A stretch of 30,818 nt of DNA from Sphingopyxis macrogoltabida (GCA_003241685.1 QFPJ01000036.1:1-30818), one strand, 5' to 3'; shown: positions 14,843-23,277, numbered from the stretch's first letter. Notes: generated by a model not told the origin, from the letters alone. Numbers and translations are program-made.

Positions 14843-15826
14843 ATGACGCTGCGCATGGCGGCCGAATGGGCGCCGCACGAAGCGGTGTGGATAGGCTTTC
14901 CGCATCTGGACGCCGAATGGTCGGGGCACATCGACGCGGCGCGGGCCGATATTGCCGCCTTCGCCAACGCCGTCCACGACGGCGGCCGGGGGGAGGCGGT
15001 GCGGCTGGTCGTCAATGACAAACGGCAGGCACAGCTTGCCGCCGCGCTGGTCGACCGTGGCATCCGCATCCTCGTCCAGCCGCTGGGCGACATCTGGCTG
15101 CGCGATACCGGGCCGATCATCGCGGGTACGGGCGCCGGGCGCCGCGCGCGAAATTTCGACTTCAACTGGTGGGGCGAGAAATTCGTCATGCCGGGCGACC
15201 GCGAAGTCGGCGCGGCGCTGGCCCGCGAAAGCGGCCTGCCGGTCGACGATCAGGACTGGGTATTGGAGGGCGGCGGCGTCGATGTCGACGGCACCGGCCT
15301 GGCCGTCACGACCGAGGAATGCCTGCTCAATACGAACCGCAACCCGGCGCTGACGCGCCAGGATATTGCGGTGCGGCTCCGCCAGTCGCTCGGCATCGAC
15401 CGGCTGCTGTGGCTCGGCAAGGGGCTGATCGGCGACCATACCGACGGCCATGTCGACAATCTGGCGCGGTTCGTCGGCGAAGGCCGGCTCGCCATCCCGG
15501 TGGCTGCGGGCAGCGACGATCCCAACGCCGCCATCTATGCCGACGCACGGGCGCGGACCGCGGCCTTCGGTGGGATCGAGATCGTCGACCTGCCCTCCCC
15601 CGGCCGCGTCGACGTGGACGGCGAGCTTGTGGCGGCGAGCTACATGAACTTCTATATCGGCAACAGCGTGGTGGTCGTGCCGACCTATGGCGTGCCGAAC
15701 GACGCGGCCGCTATCGATGCGCTTGCCGCGCTGTTCCCCGGCCGCCGCGCCGTCGGCGTTCCGGCGCGCGGCATCATCGCCGGCGGCGGCAGCTTCCATT
15801 GTTCGAGCCAGCAACTCCCGTCGTGA
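14843..15826 (+). CDS. aguA: agmatine deiminase
   Basis: A 327-residue member of the peptidyl-arginine-deiminase-like/AguA family. It hydrolyses agmatine to N-carbamoylputrescine and ammonia. Motifs: WAPHEAVWIGFP, the GDIWLRDTGPI substrate region, GDHTDGHVDN with His203, and the catalytic Cys320 in GGGSFHC. It is shorter than the E. coli-type enzymes (about 370) but complete. Its stop overlaps the next gene's GTG by 4 nt. With the amidase downstream it makes a full agmatine-to-putrescine route; arginine decarboxylase is not in the window. Confidence 0.94.
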   Translation: MTLRMAAEWAPHEAVWIGFPHLDAEWSGHIDAARADIAAFANAVHDGGRGEAVRLVVNDKRQAQLAAALVDRGIRILVQPLGDIWLRDTGPIIAGTGAGRRARNFDFNWWGEKFVMPGDREVGAALARESGLPVDDQDWVLEGGGVDVDGTGLAVTTEECLLNTNRNPALTRQDIAVRLRQSLGIDRLLWLGKGLIGDHTDGHVDNLARFVGEGRLAIPVAAGSDDPNAAIYADARARTAAFGGIEIVDLPSPGRVDVDGELVAASYMNFYIGNSVVVVPTYGVPNDAAAIDALAALFPGRRAVGVPARGIIAGGGSFHCSSQQLPS

Positions 15827-16173
15827 CACCGCTTCTGGTCCGCGCGCTGATTTCCGGCCTTTTGATCGCGATCATCGCGATGGTGGCGCGGAAAAGCCCC
15901 AATCTCGGCGGCCTGATCGCATCGATCCCGCTGGTATCGACGCTGGGCATGATCTGGTTGTGGAGAGATACGCAAAGCAGCGAGGTCGTGGCGACCTATT
16001 CGATTGCCGCCTTTATCTATTTCCTGCCTACGATCCCGATGTTTCTGATCATTCCCTGGATGCTGCGGCAGGGGATTGGCTTCTGGACCGCGCTGGGCGC
16101 AGGTCTGGCAACGACGATGATCCTCTATCTTGTCACGAGCAGAATTGCGGCATCGATGGGGATGGAGCTATAG
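15823..16173 (+). CDS. DUF3147-like small membrane protein
   Basis: A 116-residue, very hydrophobic protein with about four membrane helices (4-20, 30-47, 57-79, 87-107). The conserved stretch NLGGLIASIPLVSTL and the WLWRDTQ loop fit the DUF3147 family. Start GTG 15823 overlaps the aguA stop (GTGA); there is no ATG upstream in the same gene. It sits between the two agmatine enzymes, 7 nt before aguB. Function unknown; it may be a carrier or a regulatory membrane factor, but no substrate can be assigned. Confidence 0.83.
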   Translation: MTPLLVRALISGLLIAIIAMVARKSPNLGGLIASIPLVSTLGMIWLWRDTQSSEVVATYSIAAFIYFLPTIPMFLIIPWMLRQGIGFWTALGAGLATTMILYLVTSRIAASMGMEL

Positions 16174-16180
16174 GCGCCGC

Positions 16181-17032
16181 ATGACCCGCTCTATCACCGT
16201 CGCCGCGCTTCAGCTTCCCCTGCCCGGCCCCGTCCAGCCGAATATCGACGCGGTCGCCGCACTGGTCGAGGACGCCGCCGCGAAGGGCGCGCAAATCATC
16301 CTGCCGCCCGAACTCTTCGAAGGCCCTTATTTCTGTCAGGTCGAAGAGGAAGAGTTGTTCGCCAATGCCCGCCCGACCGCCGAGCATCCCAGCGTCATCG
16401 CCATGCAGGCGCTGGCGGCGAAGCTGAGCGTCACGATCCCAACCAGCTTCTTCGAAAAGGACGGACCGCATTATTATAACACGCTGGCGATGATCGGTCC
16501 CGACGGCGGCATCATGGGCACCTATCGCAAGAGCCACATTCCCGACGGACCGGGCTATGAAGAGAAATATTATTTCCGCCCCGGGAACACGGGGTTCAAG
16601 GTGTGGGACGTCTTCGGCACGCGGATCGGCGTCGGGGTGTGCTGGGACCAATGGTATCCCGAATGCGCGCGCGCGATGGCGCTGATGGGCGCCGAACTGC
16701 TCTTCTACCCCACCGCTATCGGCAGCGAGCCTTATGATGCCGATCTCGACACCAGCCGGATGTGGCGCCGCGCTATGCAGGGCCATGCGGTGTCCAACGC
16801 TATGCCCCTCATCGCCGCCAACCGCATCGGTGCGGAGGGCGACGCGAACTTCTATGGCCACAGCTTCATCACCGACGAATGGGGCGACATGACGCAGGCG
16901 TTCGGCGCGGGCGAAACCGGCGTGCTGGTCGCAACGATCGACCTGGACCGCGCCGCCAAGCACCGCGCGGGCATGGGCTTCTTCCGCGACCGCCGACCGC
17001 AGCTTTACGGGCGGCTGGTCGAGGATATCTGA
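16181..17032 (+). CDS. aguB: N-carbamoylputrescine amidase
   Basis: A 283-residue nitrilase-superfamily amidase that turns N-carbamoylputrescine into putrescine, CO2 and ammonia. The catalytic triad is Glu44 (PPELFEGPYF), Lys117 (YRKSHIPDG) and Cys154 (GVCWDQWYPE). Family length is about 285-300. ATG 16181 gives the conserved TVAALQL start; an upstream ATG (16130) lies in the DUF3147 gene and is not used. Its location after aguA confirms the assignment. The 3' end overlaps the convergent hydrolase gene by 28 nt. Confidence 0.95.
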   Translation: MTRSITVAALQLPLPGPVQPNIDAVAALVEDAAAKGAQIILPPELFEGPYFCQVEEEELFANARPTAEHPSVIAMQALAAKLSVTIPTSFFEKDGPHYYNTLAMIGPDGGIMGTYRKSHIPDGPGYEEKYYFRPGNTGFKVWDVFGTRIGVGVCWDQWYPECARAMALMGAELLFYPTAIGSEPYDADLDTSRMWRRAMQGHAVSNAMPLIAANRIGAEGDANFYGHSFITDEWGDMTQAFGAGETGVLVATIDLDRAAKHRAGMGFFRDRRPQLYGRLVEDI

Positions 17033-17823
17033 TCCGGCCCGCCCGAACGCGCGGCCTCGAGGATCAGCGCGGTGATCGCGCCGGGCTGCGAAATCATCGA
17101 CAAGTGGCTTGCCTTCACCTCGATCTTTCTCGCCTTCATCCGCCGGGCCAGGAATCGCTGCAGGTCGGGATCGATCGTCCGGTCTTCCGCCGACACGGCA
17201 TAGAAGCTCGGCTTTGAACGCCATGCCGCCTGGGTGACCCGCCCGGCGAGGAGCCGGCGCTGAAACGGCATTTGCGCCGCATAGAGCAGCCGCGCCTTCG
17301 CCTCGGGCAGGTCGCCGCCAAAGTCGCGCAGGAACGCTTCCTCGCTCAGCCGGCCTTCGTCGCCATCGAACAGAATGCCCGCGCTGGCCGGCGGCTTCGG
17401 GTATGTCGCGGCGAGCGCACGGAAATCTTCGTCCGCGTCGGGCGCGCGCGCCGCCACATATACCAGTGCCGATACATGCGGATGCACCCCGGCCTGCGTC
17501 ACGATCATCCCGCCAAAGCTGTGCCCTGCGAGTATCGTTGGCCCATCCTGTCGGGCGAGCACCCGCGCGACCGCGCCAACCGATTCCTCCAGTGTCGTCA
17601 GCGGGTTCTGGACCGACGTCACGTTCATCCCATGCCCCTGAAGCCTCTCGATCACATCGCTCCAGCACGACCCGTCGGCGAACAGCCCGTGCACCAGCAC
17701 GACATTCCGTGCACCGCCCGGCCGCGCCCTCGCCGCCGATGCTTGTCCGGACAGCAGGGGCAGCGCCGCCCCCGCAGCGAGCGCGGCGGAAAAGCGGCGA
17801 CGATCCATGACGGGAGTTTGCAT
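17005..17823 (-). CDS. alpha/beta hydrolase, Tat-exported
   Basis: A 272-residue hydrolase with an N-terminal twin-arginine signal, MDRRRFSAALAAG, and a cleavage-type SGQASA ending near residue 30. It is thus likely exported folded to the periplasm. HGLFADGSCW forms the oxyanion loop and Ser102 lies in AGHSFGG. Asp214 or Asp218 (SAEDRTIDPD) and His240 (KASHLSMIS) complete the triad. This HLSMISQP ending is usual for the plant MES/salicylate-esterase-like group. Substrate unknown. The last 28 nt overlap aguB on the other strand. ATG 17823 is used; ATG 17808 (MDRRR) is also possible. Confidence 0.87.
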   Translation of the reverse strand: MQTPVMDRRRFSAALAAGAALPLLSGQASAARARPGGARNVVLVHGLFADGSCWSDVIERLQGHGMNVTSVQNPLTTLEESVGAVARVLARQDGPTILAGHSFGGMIVTQAGVHPHVSALVYVAARAPDADEDFRALAATYPKPPASAGILFDGDEGRLSEEAFLRDFGGDLPEAKARLLYAAQMPFQRRLLAGRVTQAAWRSKPSFYAVSAEDRTIDPDLQRFLARRMKARKIEVKASHLSMISQPGAITALILEAARSGGPDQISSTSRP

Positions 17824-18053
17824 GAGCGAGCGCCTTTCGAGCGAGAATATTCCTGCCGAGCCCGCGCTTCGTGCCGGATGATCGAAAGGTTACAACGGGC
17901 TCCTGGAATCGGCGACGGCGTCACGCGCGCCGATCTTCGCCGCCCGCTGGCGAATTGACTCGCATGGCCAACTCACCATACACTCGCGATGGAGCCCCCT
18001 GCGAAGACATCGGAGACAATCCGGCACGCGGCGGCAAATTGGGAGTGGGACTG

Positions 18054-18398
18054 ATGGATAACGAGGATCAACGCGACCTGTGCCCGCGTGAACGGCACAA
18101 GACCATCGATTTCATCGGGCTGCGCGCGCACGCGACCACGGTCGGTTTTCTACAGCTGTGCGAAGAATTGCTGCGTGCCGGCGTTCTGGACGAACCGGCC
18201 GTGCAGCGGATCAAGGAAGCGATCTGCGCCGAAATCACCGTGTCGCAATCGCGGATATCGAACCGGACGCAGTTCGACGAAACGCTGCGCCGCCGCCTCG
18301 ACGCCGTGTTTCCGCAATGCCGCGATCTCAGTGAAAAACTGCACGTTGGACCGATCGCCGATCTGGAACAGGCACTCGAAGGGCCTCGCCCGAACTGA
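18054..18398 (+). CDS. hypothetical protein, unrecognised
   Basis: A 114-residue soluble protein starting MDNEDQRDLCPRERHKTIDF. ATG 18054 has GGGAG and GGGA within 13 nt upstream; an in-frame start further left gives low-complexity Arg/Gly residues and is rejected. It is mainly helical by composition, with three Cys (about 12, 38 and 60) and no known motif. No membrane segment. It stands alone between the Tat hydrolase and the PilZ gene. Codon bias looks normal for the window, so it is probably real. Confidence 0.7.
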   Translation: MDNEDQRDLCPRERHKTIDFIGLRAHATTVGFLQLCEELLRAGVLDEPAVQRIKEAICAEITVSQSRISNRTQFDETLRRRLDAVFPQCRDLSEKLHVGPIADLEQALEGPRPN

Positions 18399-18436
18399 CG
18401 CCTTAAAAGAGGCCACGGTAAGCTTTCGAGCCGCGG

Positions 18437-19057
18437 TCAGCTTTCGAAGCGCCGGATGCTTTCCAGGTCGGCGCGGTCGATCGGCTGTGTCAGCCACAGG
18501 CCGCCCCGCCCGTTGCGCGACCAGCGCACGATCGCCTTGCGCTTCAGCCCGCCGACGAGCACCAAATCCAGTTCCTTGCCGGCCTCGATCTGGCCGTCAT
18601 GGACGAATCCGGCGCCGCTCTGCGACATGTCGGTGATCTCGATTTCGCTCGCCCCGTCGTCGGTCACCGCCTGGGCACGCACATGGACGGGCAGACGCGG
18701 CGGGCGATAGTCGCCGTCGCGCTGTTCGGCGGCCAGTTGTTTCAATACCGCCGCTCCATCGACCTCCTCGTCGAATGCGACGCCGCAGCGGCCGTTGTCG
18801 GACCACACGACACGCGCCGACAGAACGACATTGTCCGACAGGGCGATTTGCAGGCGCTCGCCGACCGCAATCGAAACGTCGGCCGCCAGCATCATCCCAC
18901 CGTCGGAAATATTGCGGACGCGCCACAGGCCTGCATCGCCATCGCGCAATATCTTGGCGATGCGGCAGACCGTGCGATAGCGGCCGCCTTCGCGGCGATC
19001 GCCCTGTCCTGCCAGGTCATTGTCGTCCGGGCTGTCCGGGACGCGCGGCTGTTCCAT
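18437..19057 (-). CDS. tandem PilZ-domain protein, likely c-di-GMP receptor
   Basis: A 206-residue soluble protein with two PilZ-like domains. The first (about 21-100) has Arg22-x3-Arg26 and NISDGG (49-54), matching the RxxxR and D/NxSxxG ligand motifs. The second (about 117-195) has DMSQSG (143-148) but only an RPPR basic site, so binding there is less sure. PilZ domains bind cyclic di-GMP and change motility, adhesion or polysaccharide output. It is divergent from the HD-GYP gene across 391 bp, which supports a joint c-di-GMP role. Upstream lie two inverted repeats in an AT-rich patch. Confidence 0.88.
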   Translation of the reverse strand: MEQPRVPDSPDDNDLAGQGDRREGGRYRTVCRIAKILRDGDAGLWRVRNISDGGMMLAADVSIAVGERLQIALSDNVVLSARVVWSDNGRCGVAFDEEVDGAAVLKQLAAEQRDGDYRPPRLPVHVRAQAVTDDGASEIEITDMSQSGAGFVHDGQIEAGKELDLVLVGGLKRKAIVRWSRNGRGGLWLTQPIDRADLESIRRFES

Positions 19058-19448
19058 TCCATCCTCCTCGTCAAACGGCGCCCAGACAGAGTCAAATGCG
19101 GTCCTATTCTTCGAAGGATATTCTTTTATTATTCAGAAAGAATATCCGAAACACGATCATTACACAAGTTCGTCGTTCCTTATAGTTAACGTGTCGGAAC
19201 AAATTGGATTTCTCCGACAGGCTGAAAACGATCTTCACCGTGCAAATTTCGTATTTTGCAGGATTTAACGGCATCGGCTGCGCCGGATTAAGGCCGGCAT
19301 GTCAACGGACCGGGGCAGAGCGCCGATTTGTCGACCGGCCCGGTGACGAGGCCTGCGCCAAGCCGCTTCGCTACACCGGAATTTAACGAAAGCGGCCTAG
19401 ACGGGCGGGAAGACGCCGGCGGGAACGCGCCGAGCCATGAGGACCATC
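19058..19448. promoter_or_regulatory. 391-bp AT-rich divergent control region with two inverted repeats
   Basis: No gene is seen. It separates the tandem-PilZ gene (minus) from the HD-GYP gene (plus). GGATATTCTTT (19116-19126) and AAAGAATATCC (19137-19147) form a perfect 11-bp inverted repeat with a 10-nt centre. TGCAAA (19241-19246) and TTTGCA (19255-19260) form a second. A weak promoter-like ATTACA-N16-TATAGT lies near 19163-19190 on the plus strand. Base composition is clearly lower in G/C than the neighbours from about 19100 to 19265. The repeats are candidate operator sites; the binding protein is unknown. Confidence 0.5.
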
Positions 19449-20741
19449 ATGGGAGTGCTGCAAAAGATCAAACCGGAAGATGTCCGGATCGGCATGTTCA
19501 TCCATGCCTTCGACGGATCCTGGTTCGACCATCCGTTCTGGAAGAAGCATTTCGTCGTCGAAACCGACGAACAGTTGTTGCGCATCCGCAATTCGGCGAT
19601 CGTCGGCATCGTCATCGACCAGAGCCGGAGCCGGCTGGCGCAGTCGGCCGTCACCCCTTCTGTTCCGGTGCCGGCGACGGACGGCACGCGCGACACCCTG
19701 CAACCCCAACGCCGCGCCGCACCCGCCCTGCCCGCCTTCGCCGCACCGGCTCGCGACGCACTGCTGCAACGGCCGGGGTATCGCGCCGAATGCCGCCGCG
19801 CCCGCCGGCTGATCGATCGATCGCGCGATGCCGTCGCCGCGATGTTCGAGGACGCGCGCCTGGGACGCGCGATCGAGGCGAAGCGCATGATACCGCTTGC
19901 CCGGTCGGTCGGACAGTCGCTCGATCGGGATGAAAAGGCGCTTCTCAACCTCGTCCGGCTGAAGGAGAAGGACGAATATACCTATCTTCATTCGGTATCC
20001 GTTTGCGCGCTGATGATGAATTTCGCCCGCCACCTCGGACTGGACGAAGCGGTCGTGCAGGATCTCGGCGTCGCGGGCCTCCTGCACGACGTGGGCAAGG
20101 TGGCGATCGCCGACGACATATTGAACAAGCAGGGCGGATTGTCGGAAAGCGAACGCAGTTCGGTGCGCAGCCATCCGCTGGCCGGACATCGCCTGCTCGA
20201 AGCGTCCGACGGCGTGCCGGAAGCGGCGCTGGAAGTATGCCTGCGCCACCATGAAAAAATGGACGGCGGCGGCTATCCCGGCGGCATGCGCGGCGAAGCT
20301 TTGTCGCTCTTCGCGCGCATGGGCGCGATTTGCGACGTCTATGACGCCGTGACGTCCAGCCGCCCCTATAAGGAGCCTTGGGCGCCTTGCGCGGCGCTCA
20401 CCGAAATGCGCGGCTGGGCCGGCCATTTCGACGCGGCGCTGCTCGAACGATTTTCCGACAGTCTGGGCATCTACCCCGTCGGTACGCTGGTCCGGATTTC
20501 GACCGGCGAATTGGGTATCGTGATGCGCAGCGACGGCGAGGCGCTGGAGAATGTCGTCGTGCGCGTCTTTTTCGATTGCGATCTGCTCGCCGAATGCGAG
20601 CCGTTCGAACGGGCAATATCCCCGTCGGCGGAAAACCCCCGCATCGTCGGGCGCGACACGCCCGGCTTCTGGCGCTTTTCAGACTGGGAAAGCCGGCGAA
20701 TGGAGATCATGTCGCACGATATACCGGCCAGACACGCTTGA
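19449..20741 (+). CDS. HD-GYP domain cyclic-di-GMP phosphodiesterase
   Basis: A 430-residue protein with an N-terminal DUF3391-like domain (about 1-60, KIKPEDVRIGMFI), a Pro/Ala-rich linker (65-105) and an HD-GYP domain. It hydrolyses c-di-GMP to pGpG or GMP. Visible metal and signature residues are His181, His213-Asp214 (LLHDVGK), His267-His268-Glu (RHHEKMDGGGYPGG, GYP at 275-277) and Asp296/Asp299 (CDVYDA). The motif is intact, so activity is expected. No membrane helix. ATG 19449 has GAGGA 5 nt upstream and gives the conserved N-terminus; ATG 19437 is the alternative. It diverges from the PilZ receptor gene. Confidence 0.93.
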   Translation: MGVLQKIKPEDVRIGMFIHAFDGSWFDHPFWKKHFVVETDEQLLRIRNSAIVGIVIDQSRSRLAQSAVTPSVPVPATDGTRDTLQPQRRAAPALPAFAAPARDALLQRPGYRAECRRARRLIDRSRDAVAAMFEDARLGRAIEAKRMIPLARSVGQSLDRDEKALLNLVRLKEKDEYTYLHSVSVCALMMNFARHLGLDEAVVQDLGVAGLLHDVGKVAIADDILNKQGGLSESERSSVRSHPLAGHRLLEASDGVPEAALEVCLRHHEKMDGGGYPGGMRGEALSLFARMGAICDVYDAVTSSRPYKEPWAPCAALTEMRGWAGHFDAALLERFSDSLGIYPVGTLVRISTGELGIVMRSDGEALENVVVRVFFDCDLLAECEPFERAISPSAENPRIVGRDTPGFWRFSDWESRRMEIMSHDIPARHA

Positions 20742-20871
20742 AACCGCTATGCCATGAGCAGCGCGTTGCCGGAATTTCCCAGGTGCAAATCCATCTGAAA
20801 ATCGGCAAAAAGTGGCGTGGTATCGCGGTATAAAATGCGTCAAATCCGCCGGTTGCGGACTGTGCCGATCG

Positions 20872-21792
20872 TCATCCCACAATCGGCGGAGATCCAAGCG
20901 ATTGTTGCGCAAATCTGCCGGGTGGGCAGCCTTGCCGCCTGCGAAACGCGGTGCTGAACGCGCTTGCCGATTCATATCCGATCTCATCGGCGATCCGGTC
21001 GAGCGACTTGGCCCCCTGTACCAAGGCCTCCCTGGCGATCGCCATGCGCCATCGCGCCAGATATTCGATGGGAGCGCAGCCGATGGCCTCGCTGAACCGC
21101 GCAGAAAACGCCGACCGCGACATGCCCGCGATGCCGGCTAGCCCAGCAACGGTCCATCCGGCGCGGACATTCGAATGGAGAGCCTGAAGCGCGCGCGCAA
21201 GGGCGGGATCGCGCATGGCGTTCAACAGGCCCGCCGGTCCTCGGATCGTCCATGCGCTCTGCCAGCGCAGCGCCTCGATGAGCAAGGCTTCGAGCATCCG
21301 CCCCAGGTATAGATCCTTGCCGGGAAGGTCGGCGGAGCATTCTTCTGCGAGCAATTCGATCAGCCGGCCGAAGCGGGTCGTCTTGCCCTCGGTGGCGGGA
21401 ATATGAATACGGGCGGGCAGCAGGGAAAGAAGAAGCTGCGCGTTCACCGGCTCGATCGCGAAACTTCCACCCAGCGCCAGAAAATCAGGCTCCCCCTCCT
21501 GCTCCCCATGCCGCACAGCCTCGGCGCGCGGTTCCACGGATTTGCCGGTCACGTCCGGTGCGCTGCTCAATGAAAAGGCCGGGGTCGTTGGCAGCAGAAG
21601 AAAGTCGCCCGCCACGAGATGGAGAGGTTTCTCACCCTCGAAGCCAAGCCAGGCTTCGCCGGCGAGAACGATCGTATAGCCCGGTTCGTCATACGCTGCG
21701 TAACGAACGCCCCACTCTCCCCTGCCGGAGATGGGTTTCGACACGGCCGCGCGGGGCCGCAGCAGCGCGATGATGTCACTCAATGGGTCCAT
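20872..21792 (-). CDS. AraC-family transcriptional regulator
   Basis: A 306-residue regulator with a cupin_6-type sensor domain (about 1-190) and an AraC double helix-turn-helix (about 205-300). In the HTH region TVAGLAGIAGMSRSAFSARF and RIADEIGYESASAFSTAFRR give the two helices; QGCPPGRF ends the domain as usual. Cupin_6 AraC proteins commonly control an adjacent oxidoreductase. Here the SDR gene is divergent, 93 bp away. Between them are ACGATC (21797-21802) and GATCGT (21831-21836), an inverted half-site pair. The inducer is not predictable. Confidence 0.93.
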   Translation of the reverse strand: MDPLSDIIALLRPRAAVSKPISGRGEWGVRYAAYDEPGYTIVLAGEAWLGFEGEKPLHLVAGDFLLLPTTPAFSLSSAPDVTGKSVEPRAEAVRHGEQEGEPDFLALGGSFAIEPVNAQLLLSLLPARIHIPATEGKTTRFGRLIELLAEECSADLPGKDLYLGRMLEALLIEALRWQSAWTIRGPAGLLNAMRDPALARALQALHSNVRAGWTVAGLAGIAGMSRSAFSARFSEAIGCAPIEYLARWRMAIAREALVQGAKSLDRIADEIGYESASAFSTAFRRRQGCPPGRFAQQSLGSPPIVG

Positions 21793-21796
21793 TTAG

Positions 21797-21836
21797 ACGA
21801 TCCGTAAATAAAATCGGATTTCTGATTATAGATCGT
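21797..21836. promoter_or_regulatory. candidate operator between AraC regulator and SDR
   Basis: ACGATC at 21797-21802 and its inverse GATCGT at 21831-21836 flank an AT-rich stretch containing TATAGA (21827-21832), a possible -10 for the SDR gene. No convincing -35 is seen, which fits an activator-dependent promoter. Inference only. Confidence 0.35.
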
Positions 21837-21885
21837 ATCGCCTCCTCTGTCTATCACCCGACCATCAACTTCATGGAGACAGGCA

Positions 21886-22635
21886 ATGACCGACACGATC
21901 CTCATCACTGGCGCCTCGTCAGGCTACGGCAAGGCAACCGCCGAACATTTTCTGAAGCAAGGCTGGAACGTCATCGCGACGATGCGCCGTCCCGACACGG
22001 CCGTGTTCGAGGACAATGCCGGCCGCTTGCGGATATTGCCGCTCGACGTGACGGACGCCGACAGCATCGCATCGCTGATCGATGTGGCCGGTCCGGTCGA
22101 TGTGCTGGTCAACAATGCAGGCGTGGGCGCGGTCGGCGCGTTCGAAGCGACACCGATGGCTTTGGTGCGCCAGCTCTTCGAGACCAATACGATCGGCGTG
22201 ATGGCGATGTGTCAGGCGGTCATACCGCAGATGCGGGCGCGCCGCGCGGGCACGATCATCAACGTCACCTCCAGCGTCACGCTCGGCGCCTTTCCGCTGG
22301 CCGCCGCCTATACCGCCAGCAAGCAGGCGATCCAGGGGTTCACGGGTTCGCTGGCGCACGAGCTTGGGCATTTCGGCGTCGCCGTGAAACTCGTCGAGCC
22401 GGGCTATGCGCCCACAACGCGGTTCGGTGCCAATGCCATCATCCCGGTCGAACAGCTTATCCCCGACGCCTATGCGAGCTTTGCGCAGCCGATCATGGAG
22501 GCATTCGCCCAGCCGGCCCTCACGACCAGCGAGAGCGATGTCGCCGAGTGCGTATGGAAGGCTGTCCATGACATGGGCGGGCAACTGCGCTTTCCGGCGG
22601 GTCCGGATGCCGTCGCTCTCGCCGGACCGCGTTAA
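21886..22635 (+). CDS. SDR family NAD(P)-dependent oxidoreductase
   Basis: A 249-residue classical short-chain dehydrogenase, normal length. TGASSGYG (8-15) is the nucleotide-binding loop, NNAG at 76-79, and the active site is Ser129/130 with Tyr142 and Lys146 (AYTASK). The loop after the second strand, ATMRRPDT, has two Arg, favouring NADPH. The substrate is unknown. GGAGACAGGCA precedes the ATG. Divergent from the AraC gene. The TAA stop lies 2 bp before the decayed tRNA-Ala array, so the pair may have inserted there. Confidence 0.94.
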   Translation: MTDTILITGASSGYGKATAEHFLKQGWNVIATMRRPDTAVFEDNAGRLRILPLDVTDADSIASLIDVAGPVDVLVNNAGVGAVGAFEATPMALVRQLFETNTIGVMAMCQAVIPQMRARRAGTIINVTSSVTLGAFPLAAAYTASKQAIQGFTGSLAHELGHFGVAVKLVEPGYAPTTRFGANAIIPVEQLIPDAYASFAQPIMEAFAQPALTTSESDVAECVWKAVHDMGGQLRFPAGPDAVALAGPR

Positions 22636-22637
22636 GG

Positions 22638-22679
22638 AATATGCCGTGAGGGGCGCTCTATCACGCCGCATTTTGGAAA
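22638..22679 (-). pseudogene. truncated tRNA-Ala-derived repeat (5'-half remnant)
   Basis: Matches 22714-22755 at nearly every position and so corresponds to the 5' half of a decayed tRNA-Ala unit (anticodon loop side, AATATGCCGTGAGGGGCGCT on the plus strand). It abuts the SDR stop. No acceptor pairing is possible. Confidence 0.7.
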
Positions 22680-22755
22680 TGGCGGAGCCTGCGGGATCGA
22701 ACCGCTGCCCTCTAATATGCCATGAGGAGCGCTCTATCGCGCCGCATTGGGGAAA
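22680..22755 (-). pseudogene. decayed tandem copy of tRNA-Ala(GGC)
   Basis: A unit of 76 nt, the same length as the real tRNA next to it. Read on the minus strand, the 3' half (T-arm GGTTCGATCC, variable region and the GGC anticodon loop) is almost identical to tRNA-Ala. The D-arm and 5' acceptor side have diverged, so the acceptor stem cannot close. It is therefore a pseudo-tRNA that arose by tandem duplication. Confidence 0.75.
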
Positions 22756-22831
<76 letters not shown>

Positions 22832-22953
22832 GTGCCATTTCGTGCGGGTCGCCCTGGGTAGTGCGACCGGGACGCCGCCTTTACCAGCGCGGGCGTCCGA
22901 TGCAAGGGGCCAAATGCATCGCATGATGCTTTTTTGACCCCTTGCGGGGCTGA

Positions 22954-23277
22954 TCAGCCCTCGTCGTCTTCGTCGTCGCCGGTCGCGACGCCCAGATCGT
23001 CGTCGCCGCCGAGATCGACGTCATTGTCCGGCGAATCGCTGTCTTCATCGACATCGACATCCAGATCCAGATCGTCGTCGCTGCTTTCTTCCTTGGGCGC
23101 CTTGCCCGGCTTTTCGACCTCTTCGAACGGCATCGGCTGCTTCGATTTCAGCACCGATTCCGGTATCCAGGCGTAGCCGCAGTTGATGCACGAAACCGGA
23201 TCGTCCTTGGTCAGATCATAGAATCGGGTCGCGCATTTCGGGCAGCTGCGTTTCGTGCCCCATTCAGCCTTAATCAT
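22954..23277 (-). CDS. TIGR02300 (FYDLN acid) family protein
   Basis: A 107-residue protein with a zinc ribbon (Cys12, Cys15, Cys30, Cys33; CPKCATRFYDL and CINCGYAW) and a long acidic tail from about residue 63 rich in Asp, including DDDLDLDVDVDEDSD. The FYDL motif and acid tail define the alphaproteobacterial TIGR02300 family of unknown function; nucleic-acid or protein binding is likely. ATG 23277 has GAGG 7 nt upstream. An open frame running further left of the start is in aroA's shadow. It diverges from aroA. GGGCTGATCAGCCC spans its stop. Confidence 0.9.
   Translation of the reverse strand: MIKAEWGTKRSCPKCATRFYDLTKDDPVSCINCGYAWIPESVLKSKQPMPFEEVEKPGKAPKEESSDDDLDLDVDVDEDSDSPDNDVDLGGDDDLGVATGDDEDDEG

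Noticed and set aside
13022..15829. A 935-codon open frame on the minus strand opposite the M28 and aguA genes
   Set aside because: High G+C leaves few stops in antisense frames. The plus-strand frames have clear catalytic motifs; this one is low-complexity and rich in Arg, Asp and His.
16133..17668. A 511-codon minus-strand frame opposite aguB
   Set aside because: Runs through both aguB and the Tat hydrolase in the wrong frame; no motif.
22921..22945. GCATC-GCAT-GATGC followed by T6 as a plus-strand terminator
   Set aside because: Only five pairs, and no plus-strand gene ends close by except after the tRNA-Ala region.
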